Positions 23,454 to 34,643 of a DNA stretch of 64,000 nucleotides are shown here, in pieces. Source of the DNA: Pilatotrama ljubarskyi. Its lineage: Eukaryota; Basidiomycota; Agaricomycetes; Polyporales; Polyporaceae. Where the stretch lies: positions 196,160-260,159 of the forward strand of contig MU277681.1 in the NCBI GenBank assembly GCA_022385805.1, read 5' to 3'. Position 1 is the stretch's first letter. Each line of letters starts with the position of its first letter. The notes below the pieces were generated by a model that made no database searches, was not told the origin of the DNA, and was given only the letters and a program-made list of their open reading frames with translations. The position numbers were made by a program, and so were the translations under genes.

Positions 23454-23783
23454 TCTCCGGGTCGACGTCGGCCGCGGAATCTTTCGCTGTATATAGCTCG
23501 TGCTGTGATGTGTCGTTGCTTCGACACCGCTTGAGGGTTTGATATGAGCTCCGGGTTTACTACTTACTGCTGCCCTCTGCGGTGACCCATGTGGTCGGCG
23601 CGATTTGCGTGCTTGTTTGAATTGACGTCGTCACAAACATCCGGTCCGCCGAGCTCTCTCCGACGACACCTGCTTGTCGGGCTGCACACTTTCACGGACA
23701 CAGGGCGCTGTTTGCCGCGTGGTATCAGAAAGAAGTCGGTCAAACAACAGCAGCGGTTTTCCCTTACGGATCCCGAGGATATT
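23454..23783. other. Intergenic between RAD50 and transposon stack
   Basis: About 330 bp that probably includes the RAD50 3' UTR. No gene or repeat recognised. Confidence 0.4.
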
Positions 23784-23872
23784 GATGACTTCCCGTAAGG
23801 CTTTTCAGACGGGCGCTTGTCTGAAAACTCGGGCGCTCTTCTGAAAACCGCGTTGGGCTACCAAAGAAAGCA

Positions 23873-23880
23873 GGGGTACC
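23873..23880. repeat. hAT target-site duplication, left copy
   Basis: The 8-bp sequence GGGGTACC directly abuts the left hAT terminus and is repeated exactly at 25538-25545. Eight base pairs is the hAT superfamily target-site length. Confidence 0.9.
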
Positions 23881-23896
23881 TAGTGTTGCCGCAATG
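23881..23896 (+). repeat. hAT terminal inverted repeat, left
   Basis: TAGTGTTGCCGCAATG, an exact inverted match of 25522-25537. Confidence 0.93.
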
Positions 23897-24521
23897 TAAA
23901 GGTGGCTTGGAGCAAGGTGTACCTTGCCTTGAGCGGCTTCTCGGCAGAGCGGCGCAAGGTGACTCCAATGTGGCCTTGAAGTGGTCCAAGGTGGCTCAAG
24001 GTGGCCCAGGCGCCGGCACCAACGTTTTTGCTCGCGTGGAAGATGCGTGCCGGAACGATCACATGACTTGACGCGCGGAGAGACGCGGTAGTTAGACGCG
24101 TCCGAGCTCGCTCTCGTCGATCACGCCGCTTTCCTCCTCCTCCCGACGCACTCTGCTCAAGCCTGGAAGTCTCCTACTCAGATATTCCGACCTGTCTCTG
24201 CGAAAAACTGCCACATGTTGCTATGCACTAGTGTATTCCCGCTCATAAGCCAATGTCCCGGGCGCCAAGCCCGACCTCCGCTCGTCTTTGCAGCGGTACC
24301 AGTTGCTACAGTAAATATATTTCGTGCAGAAAACCAACCCAGACGTTCGTATATAATGCAGGTACCGCTAGGTATGTTTTCGACAACGCCATGTCATTTT
24401 CGCAGTCACGCTGGGCTTGTGCAAGTTGCGGTGCTGGTGAGCCGTCCGAGTGTGTTTGCGGTGCAGGCATCCCTAGCGAGGGCTCGCAGCACTACTCCGC
24501 CAGCGGGCCTCCACCTATACT

Positions 24522-25290
24522 GTGGTGGGCGATGATGATATAATGGATGATAGAGGGGCGGATGCGAAGCGTAGGCCGGCGCAGCCTGCATGTATGGGCC
24601 ACTGCCAGATGCCGAGTAGCCAGCCTGAGGTTGGCGGAGTTGGGATTGAGAATTGCCAGGGATGGGTGGATGGTGAGCGTGAGGACCTGGGAAAGACCAC
24701 TCGACAGGGTGTCTCGAGAGAGGGCTCTACTGTACTGTCAGAAGACGTGCGCGCAGACATCCAGGAAACGCCGGAGGAACGCGAGAAGCGCCTTGAAGAA
24801 GAAGACAAGCTCACCGTGAAGACAGAGTTCGAGGCATACAAGAATGCACCGCTCGAAGATAAGCGTGTCGACCTACTAGACTACTGGCAGGTACGTCTAC
24901 AGACCATTCATGAATGGTCGCAATTACCTCATATGGTTTGCCTTCTAGAAACACAAGCACGAGTGTCCGACGCTGTATCGCATCGCACTCGACATCCTAC
25001 CGGTCCCCGCCTCTAGTGTCCCGTGCGAGCGTGTCTTCTCGTCCAGCAAGGAGACTGACACCTTGCGACGAAGCGGCCTCAGTGCGGCTATGATGGAAAT
25101 CTTACAAGTTCTCAAGTATTCCCTCAAGCAGTCCCTCCGGGAAGATCTGCTCGGTCTCGACATACTCACGCGCGAGGACGAGCTGAAGAATATCAGTGTC
25201 GCGCCAGAGGAAGCCCCCGGTCTGTTGCGTCCGGAACAACTCCCCAATCTGGCCCATCTGGTGCGCGAAGTGAACGGTGATCTTCCTTAG
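24522..25290 (+). pseudogene. hAT transposase remnant (C-terminal dimerisation domain)
   Basis: An open frame from 24522 reaches DLLDYWQ. A 60-nt GT-AG intron (about 24889-24948) then joins it to KHKHECPTLYRIALDILPVP, ASSVPCERVFSSSKETDTLR and MMEILQVLKYSLKQ, ending REVNGDLP at 25288-25290. The W-x-x-x-x-x-x-x-P-x-L...ILPVPASSVPCERVFSS pattern is the hAT C-terminal dimerisation motif. Full hAT transposases are several hundred residues longer and carry a BED finger and DDE residues. None are seen here, so the gene is truncated. Whether this short product is expressed is unknown. Confidence 0.85.
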
Positions 25291-25521
25291 TAGCCAGGGC
25301 ATGTATTTTACTATGACTTCTGCATAAAAATGTTGTTACATGCGATCGCGAGCACTCACTACCACCTTCGCGACCTTCGCGAGCTCTGAGTCTCAGTTGG
25401 CCTGGTCTCGCGCGCCGCACATGGCAAGGATCAGGTCACGTGCGCGCTCCAAGGTCACCTTGAGCCACCTTGGAGCTGTGCGATTTATCAACTCCGACGC
25501 ATTGGAGTCACCTTGACCTTG

Positions 25522-25537
25522 CATTGCGGCAACACTA
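25522..25537 (-). repeat. hAT terminal inverted repeat, right
   Basis: CATTGCGGCAACACTA, the exact reverse complement of the left terminus. Confidence 0.93.
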
Positions 25538-25545
25538 GGGGTACC
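25538..25545. repeat. hAT target-site duplication, right copy
   Basis: GGGGTACC, identical to 23873-23880. Confidence 0.9.
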
Positions 25546-25631
25546 GAGATCCGGGGAAGAGATTCACAGTCCGACCATAAACTCCGACGGGCGCTTGTTT
25601 TCAGAAGGCCTTCAGAAGCGCCCAAATCTGA

Positions 25632-25653
25632 AAGGGGGGGTCGACCCCCCCTT
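25632..25653. repeat. Perfect 22-bp palindrome centred on GTCGAC
   Basis: Seven G, TCGA, seven C, bounded by AA and TT, form a perfect palindrome within the outer element. Probably part of the element's secondary-structure-forming interior. Confidence 0.7.
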
Positions 25654-25889
25654 CTAAACTGCAATGATTCTGAAAACAGCATAAACGGAAGGTGGGGCAG
25701 CCGAGAAAGGCAGGGAGGGCGGCGCGCGCCATCACAAAACTACCATCCTGGTGCAGGAGAGAGACGCTGAGGGCAGCTGAGTAAGCCGGCCATGGGGTAT
25801 ATCCAATCTAGATCCTGTTTTCAATCGCCGACTCGATCATGGTGGAGTCGACAGTTTACAGACGAGCGCCCGTCTGAAAAGCCTTACGG

Positions 25890-25897
25890 GAAGTCAT
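25890..25897. repeat. MITE target-site duplication, left copy
   Basis: GAAGTCAT immediately before the MITE, repeated at 26272-26279. It is also part of the outer element's terminal repeat, which shows that the MITE inserted into that end. Confidence 0.88.
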
Positions 25898-26271
25898 AGG
25901 ACCCCCGACAATGGGTGAGGAGGCCTGATCCGGGGTCTCGCGATTTTAGCCAAAACGTCCGTAGGGAACAGGCATCATAAGCGCCCAAATTTGTCCGGAC
26001 TGGCACAGGCGTAGGCCCTTTTTTTGGATTAAAAACGTCCGGATGAGCGGGCGCTAGCGGCACAGGCCGGCGGTCCGCCGGTCAGGCGGGCGCCTAATGC
26101 TCCGTCCCGGCCTCCCGGACCCCCGAATCCTGCCTCAATGTCCGGACTTCGCCACAGGCGTTTGGGCGCTAAAATGTCGATTTGTCCGGACTGGCACAGG
26201 CATAAGCCCTCCGAAAAGGCCTGTTCCGTCCGGACTAAGATCAGGCATACCCACTGATTGTCGGGGGTCCT
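25898..26271. mobile_element. 374-bp MITE with 8-bp TSD
   Basis: Terminal inverted repeats AGGACCCCCGACAAT (left) and ATTGTCGGGGGTCCT (right) bound a 374-bp non-coding interior with repeated TTTGTCCGGACTGGCACAGG units (about 25990 and 26178) and several GTCCGGAC motifs. An exact 8-bp duplication GAAGTCAT flanks it, consistent with a hAT-type (8-bp) mobilising transposase, but the family was not identified. Confidence 0.88.
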
Positions 26272-26279
26272 GAAGTCAT
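26272..26279. repeat. MITE target-site duplication, right copy
   Basis: GAAGTCAT, identical to 25890-25897. Confidence 0.88.
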
Positions 26280-26280
26280 C

Positions 26281-28810
26281 CATTATCGGCGGGGAAAGCA
26301 GGCGCTCGGGGAAATTCTGGAAAGGCTTCCGGTGGAACGCAAAAGTCTTGTCCTTCAGGGGAGATCGTCGAGCGGCCCTGAGAACCGAGGGTACTGATAA
26401 TCGCGAGCTTGACTTCGTAAGTAACAGACATTCTTGACCCGCTCACCGGCATTGCAGGAAACGGCGCCAACACCCAGTACTGCTATGCGTGGCGAGCTGA
26501 TCCTGCGCCCGGCACCCGCCCAGAGACTAGAAGTGGAAGCCAAACAGACGTCTGAACACTAACGCTGTTCGAGTTTCAGACCAAATCAGCAGCGGCGCAG
26601 AGGTTACTGGCACAGCGTAACTGTTGAACCAAAAGGCGACGCTAGTAATGCAGTTCCGACACTGGCAGAATGTCGATCACGCGAGAGGTTGATTGGCTGT
26701 TACGACCAGCGGTCGTCCTGGAGTTCATACAACTTGGAAGTCCGTGTGATACTGAACCGGGCAAGCGCGCTCGCTGTGGCATGCAGCTGTGGACCCGAAT
26801 CTACGGTAAAGCAGTCATTATGAACGCTGAGGAGCATCGCAGCTGGTTGGGGAACGTACGGAATAGCACCAGACGTTTGCATCATGTAGCTGGACTGAGA
26901 GCATAGAATGGTTGGTGAGAGGCTCGTGATCAGAGTCCACGACGCGCTCGAAGTGTACCGACGACTTGGCAATGGGTCGTAGAACACGAGGGACACCCGC
27001 ACTGGCGAATCAGAGCCATGCTTCTCTCTATCATGCAGCGGTGAAGGCCGCTTCTTGGATGGAGTAAGGCTGGTAAGGGAAGTGCGCCTGAACTGCAGCG
27101 GATGGGCGTTCCTAGTTGGACCGTCCGATGGTCGCACTCCGGTGTTGTTCCACGCGAGGAGCCCGTCGGGTTGTCGCTGTACGAGACTCATACAGTATGG
27201 CGCTGCTGGACTCCATGCATCCTCCGCACTACGCTAAAGTCCTGTAAGAGCAACCGAAGTTAGTGCGGGAGCAGCAAGATATAGTAGAGGATGGAGCGGT
27301 CGCCGCCCGCCCGCGATGTCTTCCCGTCCTGCACCATTGAAAGGTGGGTCCCGGCCATCCCTCCCTTACGTCGCCCTCACATCCTCCTGACAGAGCTGTG
27401 ATCTCCTTGGTGAAACCCGAGCTTGAGGTGTCAAGGCGATATGTCCTAGCTTGTCAAGAGGATCATCCTGGAAGAAGGATACCATCGGATGCTACGTCGC
27501 TTGTAGAAAAGGACGGGTAGCGCCCGCCACTATCGACCGCCGGCGACGAGCTTCAACGCGCAGTGGCGTCCCATCGACGCGGGTTGTCCAGTTGCTTCAC
27601 TCCTACGCAGCGGATAGCTTCTTCTACTCCAGGGGTCTACCATCCACGTGCTGAAGTGCATCAGGCCATGGGTGTCATAATTGCGTGAGTGTCCTGTTAA
27701 GATGGTCCATCCAGTGGTTGTCACTCCCGTTTCGCTGCTCAGGCTTCCAGTCCCGGACGCTGTGACGGGGTGAGGCCTATCATCCTCGCATGGCCAAGCC
27801 ATACAGCACAGGCCGGGGAGGTAACCTCGCCCATCGCCTGCGCGGTTTCGGAAGACGGACCGCCCGGTTTGGCTCATCAGCTGGAGACGACTCGGAGAGA
27901 CGCGGTACGAATAGTGGAGGATCCTCACCTCTCCACGCAGGACTTGCTCTCATGCGCGGCACCCTTGTCGTGAGGTTGATGCATGCTCGACGCCATCATC
28001 TACGCCGCTGTAGCAGCTGTGTCATTGCATATTCTGTCCGTCGACTGTGCAATACGTTGATGGAAGACATGTTGTGGAAGAAGACGTCGCGCATTGCATG
28101 CCAGATGACGACTCTCGGAGCTCTGGCGACTCCTGCCAAGCGCGAAGCCCGCGTCGTTGCGGTGAGAGTATCTACCCATGCGAGGTATGTTTGCGAGTTT
28201 TTGGGGAAAACTTCGGCTTCGTGCCGACGCTGCTGACTTTGACGCAGGTTCTCCCATGTACCCACAGAGAGCAATTGGCGCCGCCACTTGGGAAAATGTA
28301 CGTGTTTTTGGCAATGTCCACCCAAACCTAGCGAGTTTCCTGCGCTCTCGACGCCCTAGCCGTCTTAATCCGTCGACCATTCCTCGGCGATGCTACGCAC
28401 CTACATTCTCGATGAAAGCTTCCGCTGACGGCTTGCACTCGTGCCACGCTCGGCGACCCTGTCTCCTGGTTGCCACATGTCTCCGTACTGTCGACCATCT
28501 CCGCTGCGATGTCATCTAGGATGCGAGCTTCTCTCCGATACGATCTTGCTTCAGCTCTCTGGGTGGTTCCAGCACTGTGCCCTTGTCCCTTGCGTTTCTG
28601 ATCAGCTGCTGTGTCTCCTGTGCCTTCTCTGCGCATGCGTAGTATAGGTCACCCATATTGACGACCCCAAGTTCTGCGACACGACGGGCTTACGTCGGCG
28701 GTGCTCATCTCTGCCGCTCAATGGCGCGACTCCCCAACCGTCTACTGGAGCATGAGGGCTCTCGTTCCGAAACGAGCGAACTCCACCGCTCGCGCAGCTC
28801 TCCTCGGTGC
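26281..28810. other. Gene-poor stretch with possible decayed coding fragments
   Basis: About 2.5 kb without a gene I can support. On the minus strand near 28650-28510 there is a protein-like stretch beginning MGDLYYACAEKAQETQQLIR that ends at a TAG, and near 28000-28120 another (VIWHAMRDVFFHNMSSINVL). They lie in different frames with no convincing splice path, which fits a decayed gene or relic. Other open frames (27530-27928 minus, 26700-27191 minus) look non-coding. Confidence 0.35.
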
Positions 28811-28817
28811 TATAAAG
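28811..28817 (+). promoter_or_regulatory. TATA-like box for NRPS-like gene
   Basis: TATAAAG lies 85 bp upstream of the ATG at 28902, in the right orientation and at a distance compatible with a core promoter plus a short 5' UTR. Confidence 0.5.
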
Positions 28818-28901
28818 CCGGGCGTAAATCATGCCTGACTCTTCACAACCTCACTTGCACGCTTGTACTCCTGCTCGGGAGCTACGTACGACGCTGCAGG
28901 C

Positions 28902-31900
28902 ATGGCCGCTCTGATGCTTCACTCGCTCTCGTCCGAGGACCAGCAGCTCTTCAGCCGTTTTAGTTTCGGACCTCGCCAGGAGGTCCCCTTCGCCTGCGTC
29001 CACCATGCGTTCGAGCACCACGTTGCAACACAGCCCGACGCCGTAGCCGTCGAGCACCTTGGGGATTCCATCACCTATCGCGAGTTGGACAAACAGGCCA
29101 ACATCCTCGCGAATTACCTCCGCGCTTCTGGCGTCCGACCCGGCGTCCGGGTCTGCCTCCTCGCCCAGCGCTCTATCCTCATGGTCATCGGGATCGTCGC
29201 TGTGCTCAAGGCGGGTGGTGCTTACGTCCCGTTGGACGGCGCTATTGTCACCCAGTCGACGCTAGAACATGTCCTCCATGACTCCGGAGCGAAGGTCGTA
29301 CTCACCATGAACGAATACGTGAGCCGCGTCTCGGACGCGCCTGTCTTTTGTCTTGAGGACATCGGGAAGTTGCCACAAGATCCCTCGAAGCCTGAAGACC
29401 TCAGTGCTCCGAGCGACACCGTTTACATCATCTACACTTCCGGTAGGTTATTCCCTCGTAGCGGAGGATATCATATACTCACATGTCTCCACAAGGAACT
29501 ACCGGGAAGCCCAAGGGCGTCGAAGTAATGCATGGCAACGTCACCAATCGTACGTTCTTCATGCGCAGTCGCCGCTATCCACGTTCTGACGGCATATCCG
29601 AAGTCGTTTGCTTGGCCCCGGGGAATATCGAAATGCGTCCGGGACGGAGAGTATCCCAGCTCCTCAACATCGCATTCGACATGGCTGCCTGGGTGAGAAC
29701 TTCATCAATGACCGCCCGCAGTCGAGCGCACTCCTCATTCGCACTCCAGGAGATCCTTGGCAGCCTCACCAATGGCTGCACTCTCTGCGTGCGGGGCAAG
29801 TCCTCGAAGGAATGGCGCGCTGTGATGAAGACCGTGGACATAGTCATCGGTCAGTCCTTCTGCGCCAGCGCATCATGTGCCCCTATCCTGACGTGCCGCG
29901 TATATTTTCAGCGACACCAAGCATGATGGGTATGCATCTAGTGCGTTTGGAGGGGTTCGGAATATTGAACGGCGCCCTTCCAGCTCCTCACGATCCCGCC
30001 GACTACCCCAATATCAAGGTGGTTGCGACCGCTGGCGAGCCTTGCCCCTTACGTACGTCAAACTGCGCCCGGTATTCCAGCAATTCGCTCACCTTTATGA
30101 CGTCGCAGCTCTCGCGGAGAAGTGGGCGAAGTCGGCACATTACTACAACAGCTGTGGTCCCACGGAGGTGCGTTTCTTCTCACACAGGCATGTATGTGAT
30201 GATTCTCAATTCCGGACGCCCGATAGGTCACCATCGTGAACACGGTCCATTTGCACACTCCCGGCGACTTCCTGAGCATCGGTGGGCCGGTTCCCAACAC
30301 TAATGTCTACATCCTCGACGAGAACATGCAGCCCGTCCCGATTGGCGAGCCCGGCATCATGTGGGGCGGCGGCGCGTGCGTGAGCAAGGGTTACATCAAC
30401 CTCCCAGAGAAAACCGCCGAGCGCTACAAGCCAGACCCTTTCGCCAACGATGGGTGAGTCCGCAGTCCACACGTTCTTCTTGGAAGCTGCGCAGTGGGCT
30501 CATAGGCTTGTGATGGTGCAGAAGCTTCATGTTCAACACCGGCGACCTTGGCCGGTGGCGCGAGAATGGAGAGCTCGAGCATCTTGGCCGCGTCGATGAC
30601 CAGGTCAAGGTCAAGGTACGTCAAATTGTGGCCCACCGTGGTAGAATCGTCCTCACATCGCTGCGCAGGGCTTCCGCGTGGAGCTCGACGGGGTCTCCGC
30701 CGCCATGCAGGTAATGTCGCTTCCACTAGCTGCGCGAAGGGAGGATTCTGACGTAGATCCAGACATGCGCTTCTGTCAAGAACGCCACGGCCTTGCTGGT
30801 AGGCTTCCTAGTCCTCTTGGCTTCTCAAGACGCTGTTGCTGAAGACCACTACTCTAGATTGAATCCGAGCTGTGGGGCTTCGTCACTCCAGTGACCGTCA
30901 AGATCGAGGCCGTAAAGGCCGCCGCGTCCCTCGTTCAGCCCTACTACGCTGTGCCTACGCAGTACATCGCTATGGACGACTTCCCCCACACGAGTAACGG
31001 CAAGATCGACAAGCGCGTCTTGCGTCAACTCGCTCTCGACAAGATCGCACGCGACAAGGCCGAGAAGGAGGCACAGGCGATCGTCCCCATCAAGCCCGAG
31101 TTTTACAGCACATCCCCCTACAGCGGCAAGCTTCTCTCCGATATTCTCAACGTCCTGCCGCAACCCCTCCCTGTCTATCAGGTCGACATCAAGGAGAAGT
31201 CGGGCGCCCTCATCACTATGAAGAGCGAACTCGACCAATCCTCGTCGTCTTCCATTTCCGGTTCTGAATCGGAAGGAAAGAGCGAGAGCACCTCGTCTCT
31301 CGAAAGCGGCAACTTCTGGGACGGATACCTAGAGGACGAACTCCCGGAGAAGACACAGGGCCACATCTTCCGCAACCTCCGCCACCAGATCTTCTCGCTG
31401 TACCGCAGGCTGTTCGGCGTCGTGTTCATCACGAACATGGCGATTTTCATCGCGACGCTAGTTCGGGGTGGCGCGAACGCGGAGCAGCTTGGTCTCATCG
31501 TTGTCGCGAATCTATTCTGTGCGATCCTTATGCGGCAGGACTATGTGATCAATGCCTTCTTCACCGTTGCTTGCGCTGTGCCGAACAGGTGAGAACCACT
31601 CATGCTCCTTAGTGCGACGAATCTGTCACTGACCCTTTCGTAGCTGGCCTCTCGCGATACGCCGTGTTGCCGCCCGCGTCTACCATATCGGAGGATGTAA
31701 GGCGGCCTCCTGTCGAGTAACTGACATCGACTGACTATCGGGTTTTTAGTGCACTCCGGCTGTGCTGTGAGCGGACTTGTGTGGCTTATTCTGTTCACCG
31801 TGCAGGCAACCAGGGAACTCCTGAATAGAGAAAAGGTATGTTCTCTCATTCGGGGATCTACGATCTCTACTGACACACCTCCTGTAGACATCAGCTGCTA

Positions 31901-32959
31901 CCGTCGCGATAACGTATTTCATTCTTATGTTACTAGTTGGCATCGTACTATTCGCCTACCCGCGAGTTCGCTCGACACACCACGACGCGTTCGAGCGTAC
32001 GCATCGTTTCCTCGGTTGGACTGCTACTGCATTGGTGTGGTGCCAGGTAACAACAATCTCACACTGGAGCATACCGATCCTGACGCGGAAACTCATATCA
32101 GGTCGTGCTCTTGACCAACGACTACCGTCCGCAAACGCAACCCCTTGGCCAGGCTCTCGTCCACTCGCCCGCGTTCTGGCTCGTTGCGGTAATGACGGGC
32201 TCGATCATCCTCCCGTGGCTCAGGTTGCGGAAGGTCCCCGTCCGTGCCGAGGTCTTGTCAAGCCACGCCGTCAGGCTCTACTTCGACTATGGTACGTTAC
32301 TCTCTTTTTTCCATACAAAATCAGTCCTCATGCTCTCCCGCACAGTCACTCCCAAACCCGGTCACTTCACTCGAATCTCCGAGAGCCCGCTCTTCGAGTG
32401 GCACGGCTTCGCCACGATCGCCGAGCCAGGCAAGACGGGCTACTCGCTCGTCGTGTCAAAAGCGGGCGATTGGACGAGCAAGATGATCGCGGAGCCCCCG
32501 AAGGAGCTCTGGGTCCGCGGCGTGCCCTGCTATGGCGTGCTCCGCATCACCCCGCTCTTCCGCCGCGTCGTCTTTGTCGCCACGGGCAGCGGCATCGGTC
32601 CATGCGCACCGTGCATCCTCGCTCAAAAGGTGCCGATTCGGCTGCTCTGGACTTCGCCCGACGTTCGTAAGACCTTCGGCGACAAGTTCGTCGACTCGAT
32701 CCTCGCGGCGTCGCCGGGTGCCGTCATCTATGGTGGGTCGCACTTCTGAGGATTCTGGCCGAGAGCCCATGCTCACTGCTACATCCCAGACACACGAAAG
32801 CACGGAAAGCCTGATATGGTCAAGCTGACTTACCGGATGGTGAAGGAGTTCAACGCGGAGGCGGTCTGCATTATCTCGAACCAAAAATTGACGCAGAAGG
32901 TCGTCTACGGCATGATGAGCAGGGGTATTCCCGCCTTCGGCGCCATCTGGGACTCTTGA
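28902..32959 (+). CDS. NRPS-like adenylation domain fused to membrane region and reductase-like C-terminus
   Basis: The N-terminal part is an adenylation (AMP-binding) domain. Motifs in order are [33 protein letters not shown] A2, [18 protein letters not shown] (phosphate-binding A3, spliced near 29441), [19 protein letters not shown], a TGDLGRW-type motif ([20 protein letters not shown]), [11 protein letters not shown] and [15 protein letters not shown] (A10 lysine). No phosphopantetheine (LGGHS-type) carrier motif follows. Instead there is an acidic Ser-rich linker, then several hydrophobic helices (from about 31410 to 32230, e.g. [29 protein letters not shown]). A soluble C-terminus with [20 protein letters not shown] resembles ferric-reductase/FNR NAD(P)-binding domains. 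It ends [10 protein letters not shown] at TGA 32957-32959. About ten introns. Comparable A-domain/membrane fusions are known in fungi (NRPS12-like, by recollection); substrate and product are unknown. Confidence 0.87.
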
Positions 32960-33230
32960 GGCCTATATTTATTGCCACTCGGAACGATTTACGACCTGTA
33001 CTTTGGAGCGTACAAAGTGTATCTACTACTCGCGACGATAATGATGGAAGCATTGACAACCCAAGCAACTAGACTGCGATTCGCAGCCAGCCGGGGACCT
33101 CATCCTACCGTGGAGTTCCCGAGGTTGCTCTCGCAACCGGGGAGTGCATAATAGTCATGATTGCAACATAACTTATGGTATATATCACAGACACGCAGCA
33201 GTCCACACCTCTATGCCAACGGAAAGGAGC

Positions 33231-34643
33231 CTAAGCGGCCGTCGTCTGGGACGCCTCGAAGGCCTTGACCTGCTCCTCGAGCCATTTCCACAGCCGCTCG
33301 CCAATCTCGGGGTCGTACGCCTCTGCCCTGCACTTTCCGAGCCTTGCCCATGGGATAAGGAACTAGGACAATACCATGAGCCCAAAATGTACAGATCGCG
33401 GGAAGAACAGGCTAGACGCACCTCGCCGTTGTACTTGAGGGCCTCGGGCATGGACCCAGCGAAAAGCTGGGTGAGGGCACCGTATGGCGTAGGGTAGAGC
33501 ATGAGATACTGTGGGTATGAGACGCATAAGCGTGGTGCATGCGAGGGTGTGATGTATATGGGACGCGCCATGATCCTCCGCACAGGCCCAGGCACGTAGC
33601 GTTGAAGCTCGCTCCGGATGTTACCTGTGTAAGGCGGGGGATCAACATATACGTGAAGCCTTGCGAGCGATGGATTCAACGTACCAGGGTTAACAGAAAT
33701 GGAGATGACACCCTTGTCCCCGTATCGCTTCGCGACCTGGTTCGCAACGACCGCGTTTCCCTGCGCAAATACAATTTCACAATGCGTCAGATCGTCGGAG
33801 GAACGCAAATGGCTGACAAAACCCATACAAGCTTGCTCTGGAAGTACAGCGCCTGGGTGTTCATCTTTTTCCGCGCCGGGCTGTCCTTGAACGTATCCCA
33901 ATGCAAGACCTCGAAGTAGGCTCCCGACGAGGACGTAGTGATCACGCGAGTATGCTGATCTGGAGACGTCTGTACTCCTGCCAGGAGGGCTGGCATAAGG
34001 AGTTCCGTGAAGTAGAAGTGTCCTAGTACGTTTGTGCCGAACTGGAGGTCATAGCCGTCCTTGGTGAACTGATCGACCGGTGGCCACATAACGCCTCTGG
34101 AGAAGGCCTGTAGTGTCAGCTGTCATATAAGCTCAATGAGTGGTGAGACTCACGCATTGTTGAAGAGAATGTGGAGCTCCTTCTCTTTGCTCAGATATTC
34201 CTGCGCAGCCTTCTTCACAGAGGCTAGACTAGACAGATCAAGCTCGAGAAAGATGGCTTCCTTGCCAGTCGCTTCCTTCAGGGACGCAATGGCGGCATCG
34301 GCCTTCGCCTTAGATCGAGATGCCATGTACACCTTTGCATTATGCTGAAGAAGGGCCTAAATAGTCACAGGCGTTAGATTATCCACCACTCAGGTCGAAT
34401 CTGCAGTCCTCGAGACGAGGTGAACGCCTTACCTTGACAGTCTCGTAGCCAATGCCAGCATTGCCACCTGCGCAGCACTTGAGAACAAACCTTCGCGCTT
34501 CAGGGTGGCATGCACATACCGGTGACAATGACGATGCGGCCGGCGAGATCAGGTATTTGCTCGACGCTGAACTTCGACTTCGGCGGGAAGCTCTGGGCCA
34601 TGGCAGTCTTAGTATTCTTGAAATTAGAGAAAAGTCCACCCAT
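33231..34643 (-). CDS. Short-chain dehydrogenase/reductase (SDR)
   Basis: The start at 34643 reads [20 protein letters not shown]. The cofactor motif [13 protein letters not shown] is assembled across an intron near 34500. Next come [38 protein letters not shown] and ILFNNAG (NNAG motif), then [19 protein letters not shown]. The catalytic Ser sits in [10 protein letters not shown] and the YxxxK motif in LYFQSK. Downstream are ISVNPG and [12 protein letters not shown], and the protein ends [12 protein letters not shown] at 33231. About six introns. This is the retinol-dehydrogenase/WW-oxidoreductase-like SDR type common in fungi; acidic residues after strand 2 are not clear enough to decide NAD versus NADP. 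Convergent with the NRPS-like gene, it could act in the same pathway, but that is inference. Confidence 0.88.

Larger units (their letters stand above)
23881..25537. mobile_element. hAT-superfamily DNA transposon, internally deleted, 1,657 bp
   Basis: The ends carry perfect 16-bp terminal inverted repeats TAGTGTTGCCGCAATG (23881-23896) and its complement (25522-25537), flanked by the exact 8-bp duplication GGGGTACC. Subterminal regions contain many AAGGTGGC/AAGGTGAC repeats in both orientations (23900-24010 and 25450-25515), likely transposase-binding sites. The interior keeps only a C-terminal transposase segment, so the element is probably non-autonomous. It sits inside the outer element. 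Confidence 0.93.
23784..26280. mobile_element. Outer inverted-repeat element carrying two nested insertions
   Basis: The left end at 23784 reads GATGACTTCCCGTAAGGC and continues TTTTCAGACGGGCGCTTGT. The inverted counterpart at 25859-25897 reads GACGAGCGCCCGTCTGAAAA then GCCTTACGGGAAGTCAT, and its last base is recovered after the MITE at 26280. Internal copies of GACGGGCGCTTGT and of TCTGAAAAC recur (23811, 25590). With its two insertions removed it would be a few hundred base pairs with no coding potential: a MITE or foldback-type element. No convincing target-site duplication could be seen outside the ends. Confidence 0.65.

Noticed and set aside
23900..24010. Clustered AAGGTGGC/CAAGGTG repeats considered as a tandem repeat or CRISPR-like array
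   Set aside because: Spacing is irregular and the repeats recur in inverted form near the other end (25450-25515), so they are subterminal repeats of the hAT element.
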